Shown here in pieces: positions 1 to 6,590 of a stretch of 18,786 nt of DNA. The notes under the pieces were generated by a model, which was not told where the DNA came from, searched no databases, and saw only the letters and a program-made list of their open reading frames with translations. Both the position numbers and the translations under genes were made by a program. The stretch comes from JAHFKM01 sp035655455 (lineage in GTDB: Archaea > Nanobdellota > Nanobdellia > SCGC-AAA011-G17 > GW2011-AR18), in contig DASRUL010000036.1 in NCBI GenBank assembly GCA_035655455.1, positions 1-18,786 of the forward strand, in the 5' to 3' direction. How positions within the stretch are numbered: position 1 is the stretch's first letter; each line of letters starts with the position of its first letter.

Positions 1-699
1 GACTTCAAACATATCGACTGGAAAGCCTTCGCAAGAACAGACAAGCTCTTCGTGAAACGTTTTGAAGAAGACAGAAACTTAACAGTTCACATCCTAGTAG
101 ACTACAGCGGAAGCATGAACTTCGGAAACAAAATAAAAAAATACGAGTACGCAGCGAAAATCGGACTTGGATTCGCGTATATCGCCCTGAGAAATAACGA
201 ACGATTCGTCCTCAGCACCTTTGACGGCAAGCTTGACCTCTTCAAACCAAAAAAAGGAGCACAGCAATTAGCGGAAATCGTCTCTTATCTTAACAGAAGA
301 AGGCCAGAAGGAACCACGGACTTCGAACGAGCACTCCAGCACTACAAGGCACTCATCAACTCAAAATCCATCATCATCATCATCTCAGACTTCTTTTATG
401 ACACAGAAGCAATCAAAAGAATCCTCACCAGACTTAAACACAACCAAATCAAGCTTATCCAAATCCTTGATCCGATCGAAAGAAACCTCAACCTCGAAGG
501 AGACTACACCCTCATAGACTTGGAAAGCCAAGACGCACTCAGAACCTACATTGACCCTTACCTAAGAAAGCTCTACTTGGAAAAAATGGAACGCCACAAG
601 AACGAGCTCGTCAAGGCGTGCAATGAGATAAGCGCGGACTTCCACCAAACAAGCACAGACCAAAATCTTTTTGACGTGTTCTATACCCTATTGGAATAA
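1..699 (+). CDS. DUF58 family protein, von Willebrand A-like domain (5' end missing)
   Basis: The reading frame is open from base 1, so this is the C-terminal 232 residues of a longer protein. The first residues (DFKHIDWKAFART...) match the DUF58 signature around 'DWKA-AR', followed by an acidic 'KRFEEDR' stretch. A MIDAS-type metal site is visible in DYSGSM, and a second acidic strand ends in IIIIISDFF. DUF58 proteins are vWA-like and usually sit beside MoxR AAA ATPases, where they are thought to act in chaperone or membrane-protein maturation; the partner would be left of this window. The GTG at base 52 is an internal codon, not the start. The stop codon abuts the stop of the convergent AMP phosphorylase gene with no intergenic base. 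The family assignment is firm; the cellular role is unknown. Confidence 0.88.
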   Translation, partial: DFKHIDWKAFARTDKLFVKRFEEDRNLTVHILVDYSGSMNFGNKIKKYEYAAKIGLGFAYIALRNNERFVLSTFDGKLDLFKPKKGAQQLAEIVSYLNRRRPEGTTDFERALQHYKALINSKSIIIIISDFFYDTEAIKRILTRLKHNQIKLIQILDPIERNLNLEGDYTLIDLESQDALRTYIDPYLRKLYLEKMERHKNELVKACNEISADFHQTSTDQNLFDVFYTLLE

Positions 700-2175
700 T
701 TATCTTATCACAAATGTCTCGCAATCCAACAAGCTCCTTACATATTTCAGCTTTTCCTGAGACTCAGCATACACTGTAAACAGCACCCCGCCTTTTTTCA
801 CCTTCTCTCCGACCTTACGATGCAAAAAAACACCAGCGCCCTTATCATTCGGAGCGCCAGCAGCCTTCGCAAGGCGACTCACACAATTATTACTAATTTC
901 AGCAACAACGCCAGACACCTTAGCATGCACTTCATAACGAAACTTTCCAAGCGCAATATCTTGAGGAACAACTTTCTCATTGCCGCCCTGCGCAGCAATA
1001 ATCTCCCTCATCTTCGCCAACGCAGCACCAGACTCAAGAATCTCTTTAGCCTTTCCAAAAGAATTTCTCACGTTAACCATTCCCAACAGCGTCCCAGCCA
1101 AGAACAATGATTTCTTTCTCAAATCCTCAGGGCCACAGCCAGTCAATACCTCTAAAACGTCACGGGCCTCCAACGCAGCGCCAACACCCCAACCAATAGG
1201 CTGACTGCCATCAGTAATCACCGGCTTCACTTTCATTCCAAGCTTCTCTCCAAGAGAAACAAACTTTCTCGCAAGCTCCATCGCCTGCCTTCTCGAACGA
1301 ATCTTCGCCTCCTTTCCCACAGGAATGTCAATAACAATATGCGTCGAATTCGCAGCAGACTTCTTCGCCAAGATGGAGGCCAACAAAATTCCCTCAGGAT
1401 CCAAACTCAACGGGCGCTCAATCTTAATCAGCTTATCATCAGCAGAAGCAAAATCAAGCGTTCCACCCCATACCATACAGCCGTTCGTTTTCTTCACAAT
1501 CCTCATAATCTGCTTCTTGCTATGAGCGACAGGAGCCAACACCTCAACACAATCACTCGTCCCAACAGGAGAGGTGATAGATCTTGTCGACGTCTTCGGA
1601 ATCAAAAACCCCGCAGCAGCGACAATCGAAACCACAATCGGAGTTGTCCTATTTCCGGAAACACCCCCAATGCTATGCTTATCCAACACAAACCTCTTTT
1701 TGAAGGTCAACCTTCCCCCATTCCTCACGATAGCCCTTGTCAAAAAAGCAGACTCATCAAGAGACATCCCATTCCTGTAACATCCAGCGACAAAAAACGT
1801 TGTCTCAACCTCGCTCAGCGCGTTCTCAACAATATCCTTTACAATAGCGTTTACCTCCTTCTCGGACAACACCCCTCCATCCAATTTCTTCTTAATCAAC
1901 ACCAACGACCTCGGCTTTTCCTTGGGGAGGACATCAATACTCTCACCTTTTTTTGTTCCAAGCTCGCGCGCAACATCCAAGAACAACACAACTTCTCCAG
2001 GTTTCACCACTTCTTTTCCTTCGCTCACATCAGCAACGCACACGATCTCTCTCTTGTTTCTCAAACGCACCCGGTCCAACGCGTTCACATCCAGAACTTC
2101 GGCATCCTTACTGTTCAAAATCGCAATAAAAGGACCGCCGGTCAGAACATCAACGACCCTAACCCTTAGCCTCAT
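700..2175 (-). CDS. deoA: AMP phosphorylase (archaeal DeoA-type)
   Basis: Catalyses phosphorolysis of AMP (also CMP and UMP in characterised archaeal enzymes) to the free base and ribose 1,5-bisphosphate, the entry step of the archaeal RuBisCO-linked nucleotide salvage pathway. The 491-residue protein has the short N-terminal domain of the archaeal enzymes, then the thymidine/AMP phosphorylase core with DKHSIGG at 165-171, TSTRSITSP at 195-203 and a late GWGVGAALEARDV segment. The characterised Thermococcus enzyme is about 500 residues, so this is full length. The frame is open further upstream to 2289, but I chose the ATG at 2175: the family N-terminus begins here (MRLRVRVVDV), and the extra 38 residues would be hydrophobic sequence antisense-like within the neighbour. 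The start overlaps the upstream membrane-protein gene by 17 bases, implying cotranscription and translational coupling. RuBisCO and the isomerase homologue lie 2-5 kb away. Confidence 0.93.
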   Translation of the reverse strand: MRLRVRVVDVLTGGPFIAILNSKDAEVLDVNALDRVRLRNKREIVCVADVSEGKEVVKPGEVVLFLDVARELGTKKGESIDVLPKEKPRSLVLIKKKLDGGVLSEKEVNAIVKDIVENALSEVETTFFVAGCYRNGMSLDESAFLTRAIVRNGGRLTFKKRFVLDKHSIGGVSGNRTTPIVVSIVAAAGFLIPKTSTRSITSPVGTSDCVEVLAPVAHSKKQIMRIVKKTNGCMVWGGTLDFASADDKLIKIERPLSLDPEGILLASILAKKSAANSTHIVIDIPVGKEAKIRSRRQAMELARKFVSLGEKLGMKVKPVITDGSQPIGWGVGAALEARDVLEVLTGCGPEDLRKKSLFLAGTLLGMVNVRNSFGKAKEILESGAALAKMREIIAAQGGNEKVVPQDIALGKFRYEVHAKVSGVVAEISNNCVSRLAKAAGAPNDKGAGVFLHRKVGEKVKKGGVLFTVYAESQEKLKYVRSLLDCETFVIR

Positions 2176-3157
2176 GTTTCTCAACCACCCCATAATACGA
2201 CTCAACCACGTTCGAAACAAAGGAAAGCAACAACGGACCAACGATAATCCCAATAAAACCAAAAATACCCATGCCTCCAACAATCCCAATAATCACCATC
2301 ACAGGATGCATCTTCGTACGCTGTCCAATCACCCACGGACGACCAAACGTATCAATTAACGTCAAGAGCATCCCCACAATCACAAGACCAACCGCAATCC
2401 CATAATTCCCCTGAACGACTTTTACAACAGCGAAAGGAAGCCATACCACCGCAGGCCCCAAAAACGGGATCAGCGCGAACACTGCAACAACAACAGCCCA
2501 CAACAACGGAGAGCCAATTCCCAATACCCTGAACCCAATCGCGGTAATAATAAACTCCACCAAGGCAATCACAAAAATCCCATACACGATCGCGTACGTC
2601 GTATCACCAAGACCTTTCACTAATATCTCCTTATTCTTAAAGGGAATATTCTGCCTCACCTTATTTACAATCACCTCACCACCCCTCAGCAAGTGAAACA
2701 ACGCGTAGATCGCAATCACAAAATGAAAAATCTTCGACGGAACGGACACAACAAAATTACTCGCAGCATTTGTAATATACACTAACGCTTTGGAAAAAGA
2801 ACTTGAGACAAGACTATTTAATTCAGTATTCTTTCCAACCAGCTCTGTCATGTGTGTTGTCAACGTCGTCAAGCCGCCAGAACGATACACCTGCGCAGCC
2901 TCACGAATCAACGCGTTCGCAACAGCAATCAGCGGCAACAAAATCAATAACACCACAATAGCCGTGACAATAAACGCAGCGGCAAACTCGCTCTTTATCT
3001 TTCTCCCCAACCACTTGTACACGGGATGAAATACGTAAGCAAGCACAAACGCAGCCAACAACGCACTCACAAACGGTTTCACCACAAGATAACTCACATA
3101 CAACAACACGAGAAACAAACCAATCAACACAACCTTCTGAACATCTTTCCTCTCCAT
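2159..3157 (-). CDS. AI-2E/PerM family membrane transporter
   Basis: A 332-residue polytopic membrane protein. It has two hydrophobic segments near residues 8-45, one near 60-85, a soluble-leaning stretch around 90-135, and about five more segments from 140 to the end. The C-terminal pattern (HPVMVIIGIVGGMGIFGFIG followed by VGPLLLSF) is the most conserved part of the AI-2E transporter family (formerly UPF0118, PerM/YdiK-like). Family members export small molecules or exchange Na+/H+; the substrate cannot be told from sequence. A TATA-like box centred 26-27 bases upstream of the ATG at 3157 supports this start and a leaderless mRNA. Its 3' end overlaps the AMP phosphorylase start by 17 bases, so the two are probably one operon. 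Whether there is a functional link to nucleotide salvage is unknown. Confidence 0.88.
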   Translation of the reverse strand: MERKDVQKVVLIGLFLVLLYVSYLVVKPFVSALLAAFVLAYVFHPVYKWLGRKIKSEFAAAFIVTAIVVLLILLPLIAVANALIREAAQVYRSGGLTTLTTHMTELVGKNTELNSLVSSSFSKALVYITNAASNFVVSVPSKIFHFVIAIYALFHLLRGGEVIVNKVRQNIPFKNKEILVKGLGDTTYAIVYGIFVIALVEFIITAIGFRVLGIGSPLLWAVVVAVFALIPFLGPAVVWLPFAVVKVVQGNYGIAVGLVIVGMLLTLIDTFGRPWVIGQRTKMHPVMVIIGIVGGMGIFGFIGIIVGPLLLSFVSNVVESYYGVVEKHEAKG

Positions 3158-3179
3158 CTTCTAAAAAACGCCAACAGCA

Positions 3180-3187
3180 TATATAAA
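3180..3187 (-). promoter_or_regulatory. TATA box for the PerM-like/deoA operon
   Basis: On the minus strand this reads TTTATATA, centred 26-27 bases before the ATG at 3157. That is the spacing for transcription starting at or next to the start codon. No Shine-Dalgarno sequence lies between. Confidence 0.7.
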
Positions 3188-3211
3188 GCTACCGCCAAGA
3201 CCGCAACAACA

Positions 3212-3219
3212 TTTATAAA
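3212..3219 (+). promoter_or_regulatory. TATA box for the Dph6-like gene
   Basis: TTTATAAA, centred about 25 bases before the ATG at 3241, consistent with a leaderless transcript. It forms the other half of a compact divergent promoter in the 83-base gap 3158-3240. Confidence 0.7.
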
Positions 3220-3240
3220 TCTCCCAGAACCCCTCAACCC

Positions 3241-3939
3241 ATGGACGTCGCAATCCTCTACTCGGGAGGCAAGGACAGCGCGCACGCGATAGAATACGCG
3301 TTCACTCAACGTTGGAACATCCGTTACTTACTCTCAGTCAAACCTTCTCGCACAGACTGCTATCTCTTCCACTACGCAACAGTTGAGCATACATCCCTCG
3401 TCGCACAAGCCTTAGGAATACCACACTTTCTTATTTCATGTACAATCGCAGATCCTGAACAAGAAGCAGCTCTCGTCAAAACCATCATTGAACAACATCC
3501 CGTAGACGCAGTCGTCTTAGGCGGAGTCGGCCTCCAAGAAACCCAACTCGGAAGCTTACAAAAAGCCCTCAAACCCCTAGGGGTAAACGTCTTCGCAAGC
3601 CACGCAGGACAAAATGAAGAAACCCTCATGAGAGAAATGATCACCAAAGGATACAAAATCATTATCACCCAATACGCAACTGATGGCCTCACCATGGACT
3701 GGCTCGGAAAGGAATTAACTCTTGAACATTTCGAGCACCTTAAGAAGCTTTCTCAGAAATACGGCTTTGATTTATTAGGAGAGGGCGGTTATTATGACAC
3801 CTTTGTTCTCGACGCTCCTTTCTTTCCAAGAGCGCTTACCATTTTAGCGTCTTCAAAAGTCCAAGAGTCAAAGTACAGCGGGCACCTTATCATTACTTCT
3901 TTGGCTGTTCAAGAGAAACAACCCCTCTTAGCTCATTAG
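3241..3939 (+). CDS. Dph6-like PP-loop ATPase (diphthine-ammonia ligase family)
   Basis: A 232-residue protein opening with the PP-loop YSGGKDS (residues 7-13) that binds ATP in the adenine nucleotide alpha hydrolase superfamily. Near the C-terminus, GEGGYYDTFVLDAP (180-193) matches the second signature of the diphthine-ammonia ligase family (MJ0570-related). In eukaryotes Dph6 carries out the last step of diphthamide formation on elongation factor 2, and archaeal members are presumed to do the same to aEF2. The length fits the archaeal single-domain form (about 220-240 residues). The ATG is set by the TATA box 25 bases upstream. The stop overlaps the tail of the convergent small membrane-protein gene by 12 bases. 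Family is clear; the exact substrate is inferred. Confidence 0.85.
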   Translation: MDVAILYSGGKDSAHAIEYAFTQRWNIRYLLSVKPSRTDCYLFHYATVEHTSLVAQALGIPHFLISCTIADPEQEAALVKTIIEQHPVDAVVLGGVGLQETQLGSLQKALKPLGVNVFASHAGQNEETLMREMITKGYKIIITQYATDGLTMDWLGKELTLEHFEHLKKLSQKYGFDLLGEGGYYDTFVLDAPFFPRALTILASSKVQESKYSGHLIITSLAVQEKQPLLAH

Positions 3940-4200
3940 ACTAAACGCGCCCTTCTGCAACAAAAACAACGAAGCCAACGCAGTCAACACGGCATTCGCA
4001 AACCCATACCCAACAAGACCAACATATATCGCGACAAGCATATCCATCATACTCATCCAATCACCCAACAGCAAAAACAATCCCCCCTTTATTAATAAGT
4101 ACAACGCAGCGCCAACCACCCACTCAACAGGAAGAATAGAACTAAACAACAAACTCATCCCAACAAGCAGATCAAGAACACCAAGCAGTTTTATAAACAT
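3928..4200 (-). CDS. small membrane protein of unknown function (90 aa)
   Basis: A 90-residue, almost entirely hydrophobic protein with three to four predicted membrane segments (roughly residues 4-22, 25-45, 50-68 and 70-85) and a single acidic patch around GDWMSMMDM in the middle. I do not recognise a family. A GTG two codons upstream (4206) is also in frame, but a strong TATA box (4222-4229) is centred 25-26 bases before the ATG at 4200, which favours that start and a leaderless mRNA. The gene sits just downstream of rbcL on the same strand with its own promoter squeezed against the rbcL stop codon. Its 3' end overlaps the Dph6-like gene tail to tail. Confidence 0.75.
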   Translation of the reverse strand: MFIKLLGVLDLLVGMSLLFSSILPVEWVVGAALYLLIKGGLFLLLGDWMSMMDMLVAIYVGLVGYGFANAVLTALASLFLLQKGAFSLMS

Positions 4201-4221
4201 CAACACAGCATCCTTAAGAAT

Positions 4222-4229
4222 TATATAAA
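4222..4229 (-). promoter_or_regulatory. TATA box for the 90-aa membrane protein gene
   Basis: Reads TTTATATA on the minus strand, centred 25-26 bases before the ATG at 4200. It ends only two bases from the stop codon of rbcL, so the promoter occupies essentially all of the intergenic gap. Confidence 0.68.
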
Positions 4230-4231
4230 TA

Positions 4232-5527
4232 TTACCATGGTTTCATCCTTCCCCACTTCCCAAGAGCAGATCTCAATTCACCATTCACCTTTGCAGCCTC
4301 CTCCAGAGAAACTCCTTCCAGCGTCGCTTCAATCGCCTGCATTGCAGCCGCCGCACCAGCACGCGTTCCCTGAGGGTGACCATGAATCCCTCCACTCACC
4401 AAGAGCACGCACTCCTTGCCAAAAATCTTCAACTCCTCAGGAATCAGCCCTGGATGCAGCCCTCCAGACGCAACAGGAAAAGCAGGCTTTATTCTCCCCC
4501 AATCCTGCTCCAACAACATTCGCTTAAACGGTTTTACTTTTATCCCTCTTAACACGTTCGCATTACACTGCACCTCCTCAACATCACCCACAAGCTTTCC
4601 CACCGCCGTTCCGCTATGAATCTGATCCACACCAACCAAACGCATCAGCTTCGCAAGAAAGGGCATGCTCATCCCGTGCTTCGGATTCCTGTCAAACGAG
4701 GCGTGCATCGCACGATGCGCATGAATCGCCATTCCATAATCCCCAAGAACCTCCCTCAGCGTCTGCACCGCAGCAGTACCTGCAACAACAACATCAATCA
4801 TCGCATACCTCCAGCCATGATCATGCAGGAATTTCGCCCGCTTCATCATTTCCTTCGTTTCAGCAGTAATATTAATGAACGCATCTTTTATGTGACCTGT
4901 TTCCTTTTCAGCTTTATCACGCAACTTCGCCATCAGCTCAACACGCCTATAAAAATTATTGAAACTTGTCGAACTTAAGTTCTCATCATCCTTCACAAAA
5001 TCAAAACCACCCATCCATGTTTCAAAGCCAATCTGCGCATGCTCTGAAGCACTAAATCCGATTTTCGGCTTAGGAACTGCGCCAACCAAAGGCCTATCTT
5101 TTACCTTCATAAAACGACGGATCCCTTCGATACCCTGCCTCGGTCCACTAAAGGAACGAATATACCTTTTTGGGAGCGTCGCATCAACAAGACGCAAATT
5201 TTTCAACGCCTTCATCCCAAAAATGTTCCCAGCAATCCCGCTCAATAATTGCGGCGCATTCCCAGGCTCCCACAACTCCAAAGGGTAAGCCACCTTCACA
5301 AAATTCCCTTCAATCTCAAACGCGGTAGCCATCAACCCCCTCATTCTCTGCGGCAATTTAAACAACGTTGTCCACGTTCCCGTGGAACTCTCAGAAGCAA
5401 TCCTTCCTATCGCTTCTTTCACAGAAACACCCTTCTCAGGCTCAACATAAAACAAGACAACAAGATCACTCTTCTTTGGCTTATAAGAGAAATCCACAAA
5501 ATCAAGATACCACTCCACTTTTTTCAT
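4232..5527 (-). CDS. rbcL: Form III ribulose-1,5-bisphosphate carboxylase/oxygenase
   Basis: Carboxylates ribulose 1,5-bisphosphate to two 3-phosphoglycerate. In archaea with AMP phosphorylase and ribose-1,5-bisphosphate isomerase it acts in AMP salvage, not a Calvin cycle; no phosphoribulokinase is seen here. The 431-residue protein keeps the catalytic set: E46, T51 and W52 (ESSTGTW), N101, K153 and K155 (PKPKIG), the carbamylated lysine K179 with D181 and E182 (KDDEN), H271-R272, H304, loop-6 lysine K311 (GTAVGKLVG), S354 (ASGGLH) and G379-G380 (SGGIHGHPQG). The PKPK form, rather than IKPK, and the shorter length point to an archaeal form III enzyme rather than form I or II. The subtype (III-b versus III-like) needs a tree. 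A TATA-like box 27 bases upstream supports the ATG at 5527. No small-subunit gene is present. Confidence 0.96.
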   Translation of the reverse strand: MKKVEWYLDFVDFSYKPKKSDLVVLFYVEPEKGVSVKEAIGRIASESSTGTWTTLFKLPQRMRGLMATAFEIEGNFVKVAYPLELWEPGNAPQLLSGIAGNIFGMKALKNLRLVDATLPKRYIRSFSGPRQGIEGIRRFMKVKDRPLVGAVPKPKIGFSASEHAQIGFETWMGGFDFVKDDENLSSTSFNNFYRRVELMAKLRDKAEKETGHIKDAFINITAETKEMMKRAKFLHDHGWRYAMIDVVVAGTAAVQTLREVLGDYGMAIHAHRAMHASFDRNPKHGMSMPFLAKLMRLVGVDQIHSGTAVGKLVGDVEEVQCNANVLRGIKVKPFKRMLLEQDWGRIKPAFPVASGGLHPGLIPEELKIFGKECVLLVSGGIHGHPQGTRAGAAAAMQAIEATLEGVSLEEAAKVNGELRSALGKWGRMKPW

Positions 5528-5550
5528 TCAACACCCTGGATGAAACATCC

Positions 5551-5558
5551 TTAAATAA
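5551..5558 (-). promoter_or_regulatory. TATA-like box for rbcL
   Basis: The minus-strand sequence TTATTTAA is centred about 27 bases before the rbcL ATG. It is weaker than the other TATA boxes here, but it lies in the 38-base gap between the upstream operon and rbcL. rbcL may therefore be transcribed both alone and by readthrough from the e2b2 operon. Confidence 0.5.
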
Positions 5559-5565
5559 TTTTCTT

Positions 5566-5928
5566 TCACAATTCCAGATAAGTATTCTCAAGATATGTCA
5601 ACAAGGCCTCAACCCTCTCAAATGAATCAGCGTTCTTCATGCCAGCAGCAGAATCCTTCAATTTCTTCACATTCTTCAACGCCGCAGGAAACTCCTTCTC
5701 CAGACGCACCGTATGTCGCTCCGCAGCCTCCCCACGCAACAACCCTTCCATCGCGCTCGTAATCCCCCTTAGATTATTATTAAAAAACTGCTCCTTCGCT
5801 ATCCCCGCTAATGGATCAGAAATCTTCAACCCATCGGCCTCAATCTTCACCTCCAGCACCCTTGACAATTCCTTCAGTTCCTTCAACTTCCCAATCACTT
5901 CACTCTTCATCTCAGAAGGCATTCTCAT
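5566..5928 (-). CDS. unrecognised 120-aa helical protein in the RuBisCO-pathway operon
   Basis: I do not recognise this protein. It is 120 residues, rich in Lys, Glu, Leu and Ala, with no Cys, no signal peptide and no membrane segment. It reads as a bundle of long helices: residues 4-28 (charged, heptad-like), 42-65, 72-95 and 100-118, broken by ISDPLAG and by the NNN near residue 50. Its ATG overlaps the stop of the HAD phosphatase gene as ATGA, so it is translationally coupled as the third gene of the e2b2-HAD operon, and its stop lies 38 bases before rbcL. A second in-frame ATG two codons later is equally possible as a start. Position suggests a role linked to RuBisCO or the phosphatase, but nothing in the sequence shows one. 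Confidence 0.78.
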   Translation of the reverse strand: MRMPSEMKSEVIGKLKELKELSRVLEVKIEADGLKISDPLAGIAKEQFFNNNLRGITSAMEGLLRGEAAERHTVRLEKEFPAALKNVKKLKDSAAGMKNADSFERVEALLTYLENTYLEL

Positions 5929-6590
5929 TCATCTTTAAAAACTTTCTGATTCTTCAATAGATCTGGAAGAATATCTATATTCTTTAAAATATAATCCGGC
6001 TTTGTTTTCCTCAATACTCTTCTTGAAAATGTTCCCTCAACAGCAATCGTGACCGCACCCGCAGCCTTCCCAGCCAGGACATCCACAACAGAGTCGCCAA
6101 TCATCACCACTTTCTCACATTTCACCTTGCTCCACGCTTTTTTAATCCCCTCAGGATCAGGCTTTGCCTTCCTTACCTCCTCGTTACTTACAATCACTTC
6201 AAACCAAGAGGACGGAATCCTCGCGGCATTCAAGAACAACTCCACTTCCTTCCTTGTCGCATTTGAAATTATCGCCAACACATACTTCTCTTTTAGCATT
6301 TTCAACACTTTCAACGTGTTCTTTGTCAGCGGTCTCGCCAACTTCCCATACTTTTTAATGATCAATTCCTTGTGCACACGCTTCACTTTTTCAACACCCC
6401 TCTCAGAAAGACGCGGAAAAAACCTTTTAATCACTTTTTCACTCACACGACCGTCAAGGGTTTTCCTCAACTCATCATCCTTCACTTTTCCCAACCCACA
6501 CAAGACAAACGCCTCATTAAATGAGCGAACATGAATCTTTATAGAGTCTATCAGCGTCCTATCAAGATCAAGGCATATCAGCATTCTCAT
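5925..6590 (-). CDS. HAD superfamily phosphatase, phosphoglycolate phosphatase-like
   Basis: A 221-residue HAD hydrolase with all four motifs: DLDRT at 8-12 (nucleophile D8, acid D10), S109 in ISNA, K143 in KAKPDP, and D166/D170 in GDSVVD. Residues 15-85 form the alpha-helical C1 cap typical of the phosphoglycolate phosphatase/beta-phosphoglucomutase subgroup. Likely substrates are 2-phosphoglycolate (the oxygenase product of RuBisCO), a sugar phosphate or a nucleotide; sequence alone does not choose. The frame extends to a GTG at 6599, but the ATG at 6590 forms an ATGA overlap with the e2b2 stop, the same arrangement as at the next junction, so I chose 6590. It is the middle gene of a three-gene coupled operon upstream of rbcL. 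Confidence 0.9.
   Translation of the reverse strand: MRMLICLDLDRTLIDSIKIHVRSFNEAFVLCGLGKVKDDELRKTLDGRVSEKVIKRFFPRLSERGVEKVKRVHKELIIKKYGKLARPLTKNTLKVLKMLKEKYVLAIISNATRKEVELFLNAARIPSSWFEVIVSNEEVRKAKPDPEGIKKAWSKVKCEKVVMIGDSVVDVLAGKAAGAVTIAVEGTFSRRVLRKTKPDYILKNIDILPDLLKNQKVFKDE

Noticed and set aside
1339..2169. 276-residue plus-strand ORF opposite AMP phosphorylase
   Set aside because: Low-complexity, Arg/His/Asn-rich translation with no family resemblance. It is a frame shadow of the well-supported deoA gene.
2176..2289. N-terminal extension of AMP phosphorylase to the upstream ATG
   Set aside because: The extra 38 residues overlap the PerM-like gene and are not part of the family; MRLRVRVVDV at 2175 is the natural start.
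3124..3309. 61-residue minus-strand ORF across the divergent promoter
   Set aside because: It covers two TATA boxes and the starts of two real genes, and the sequence is Arg-rich without motifs.
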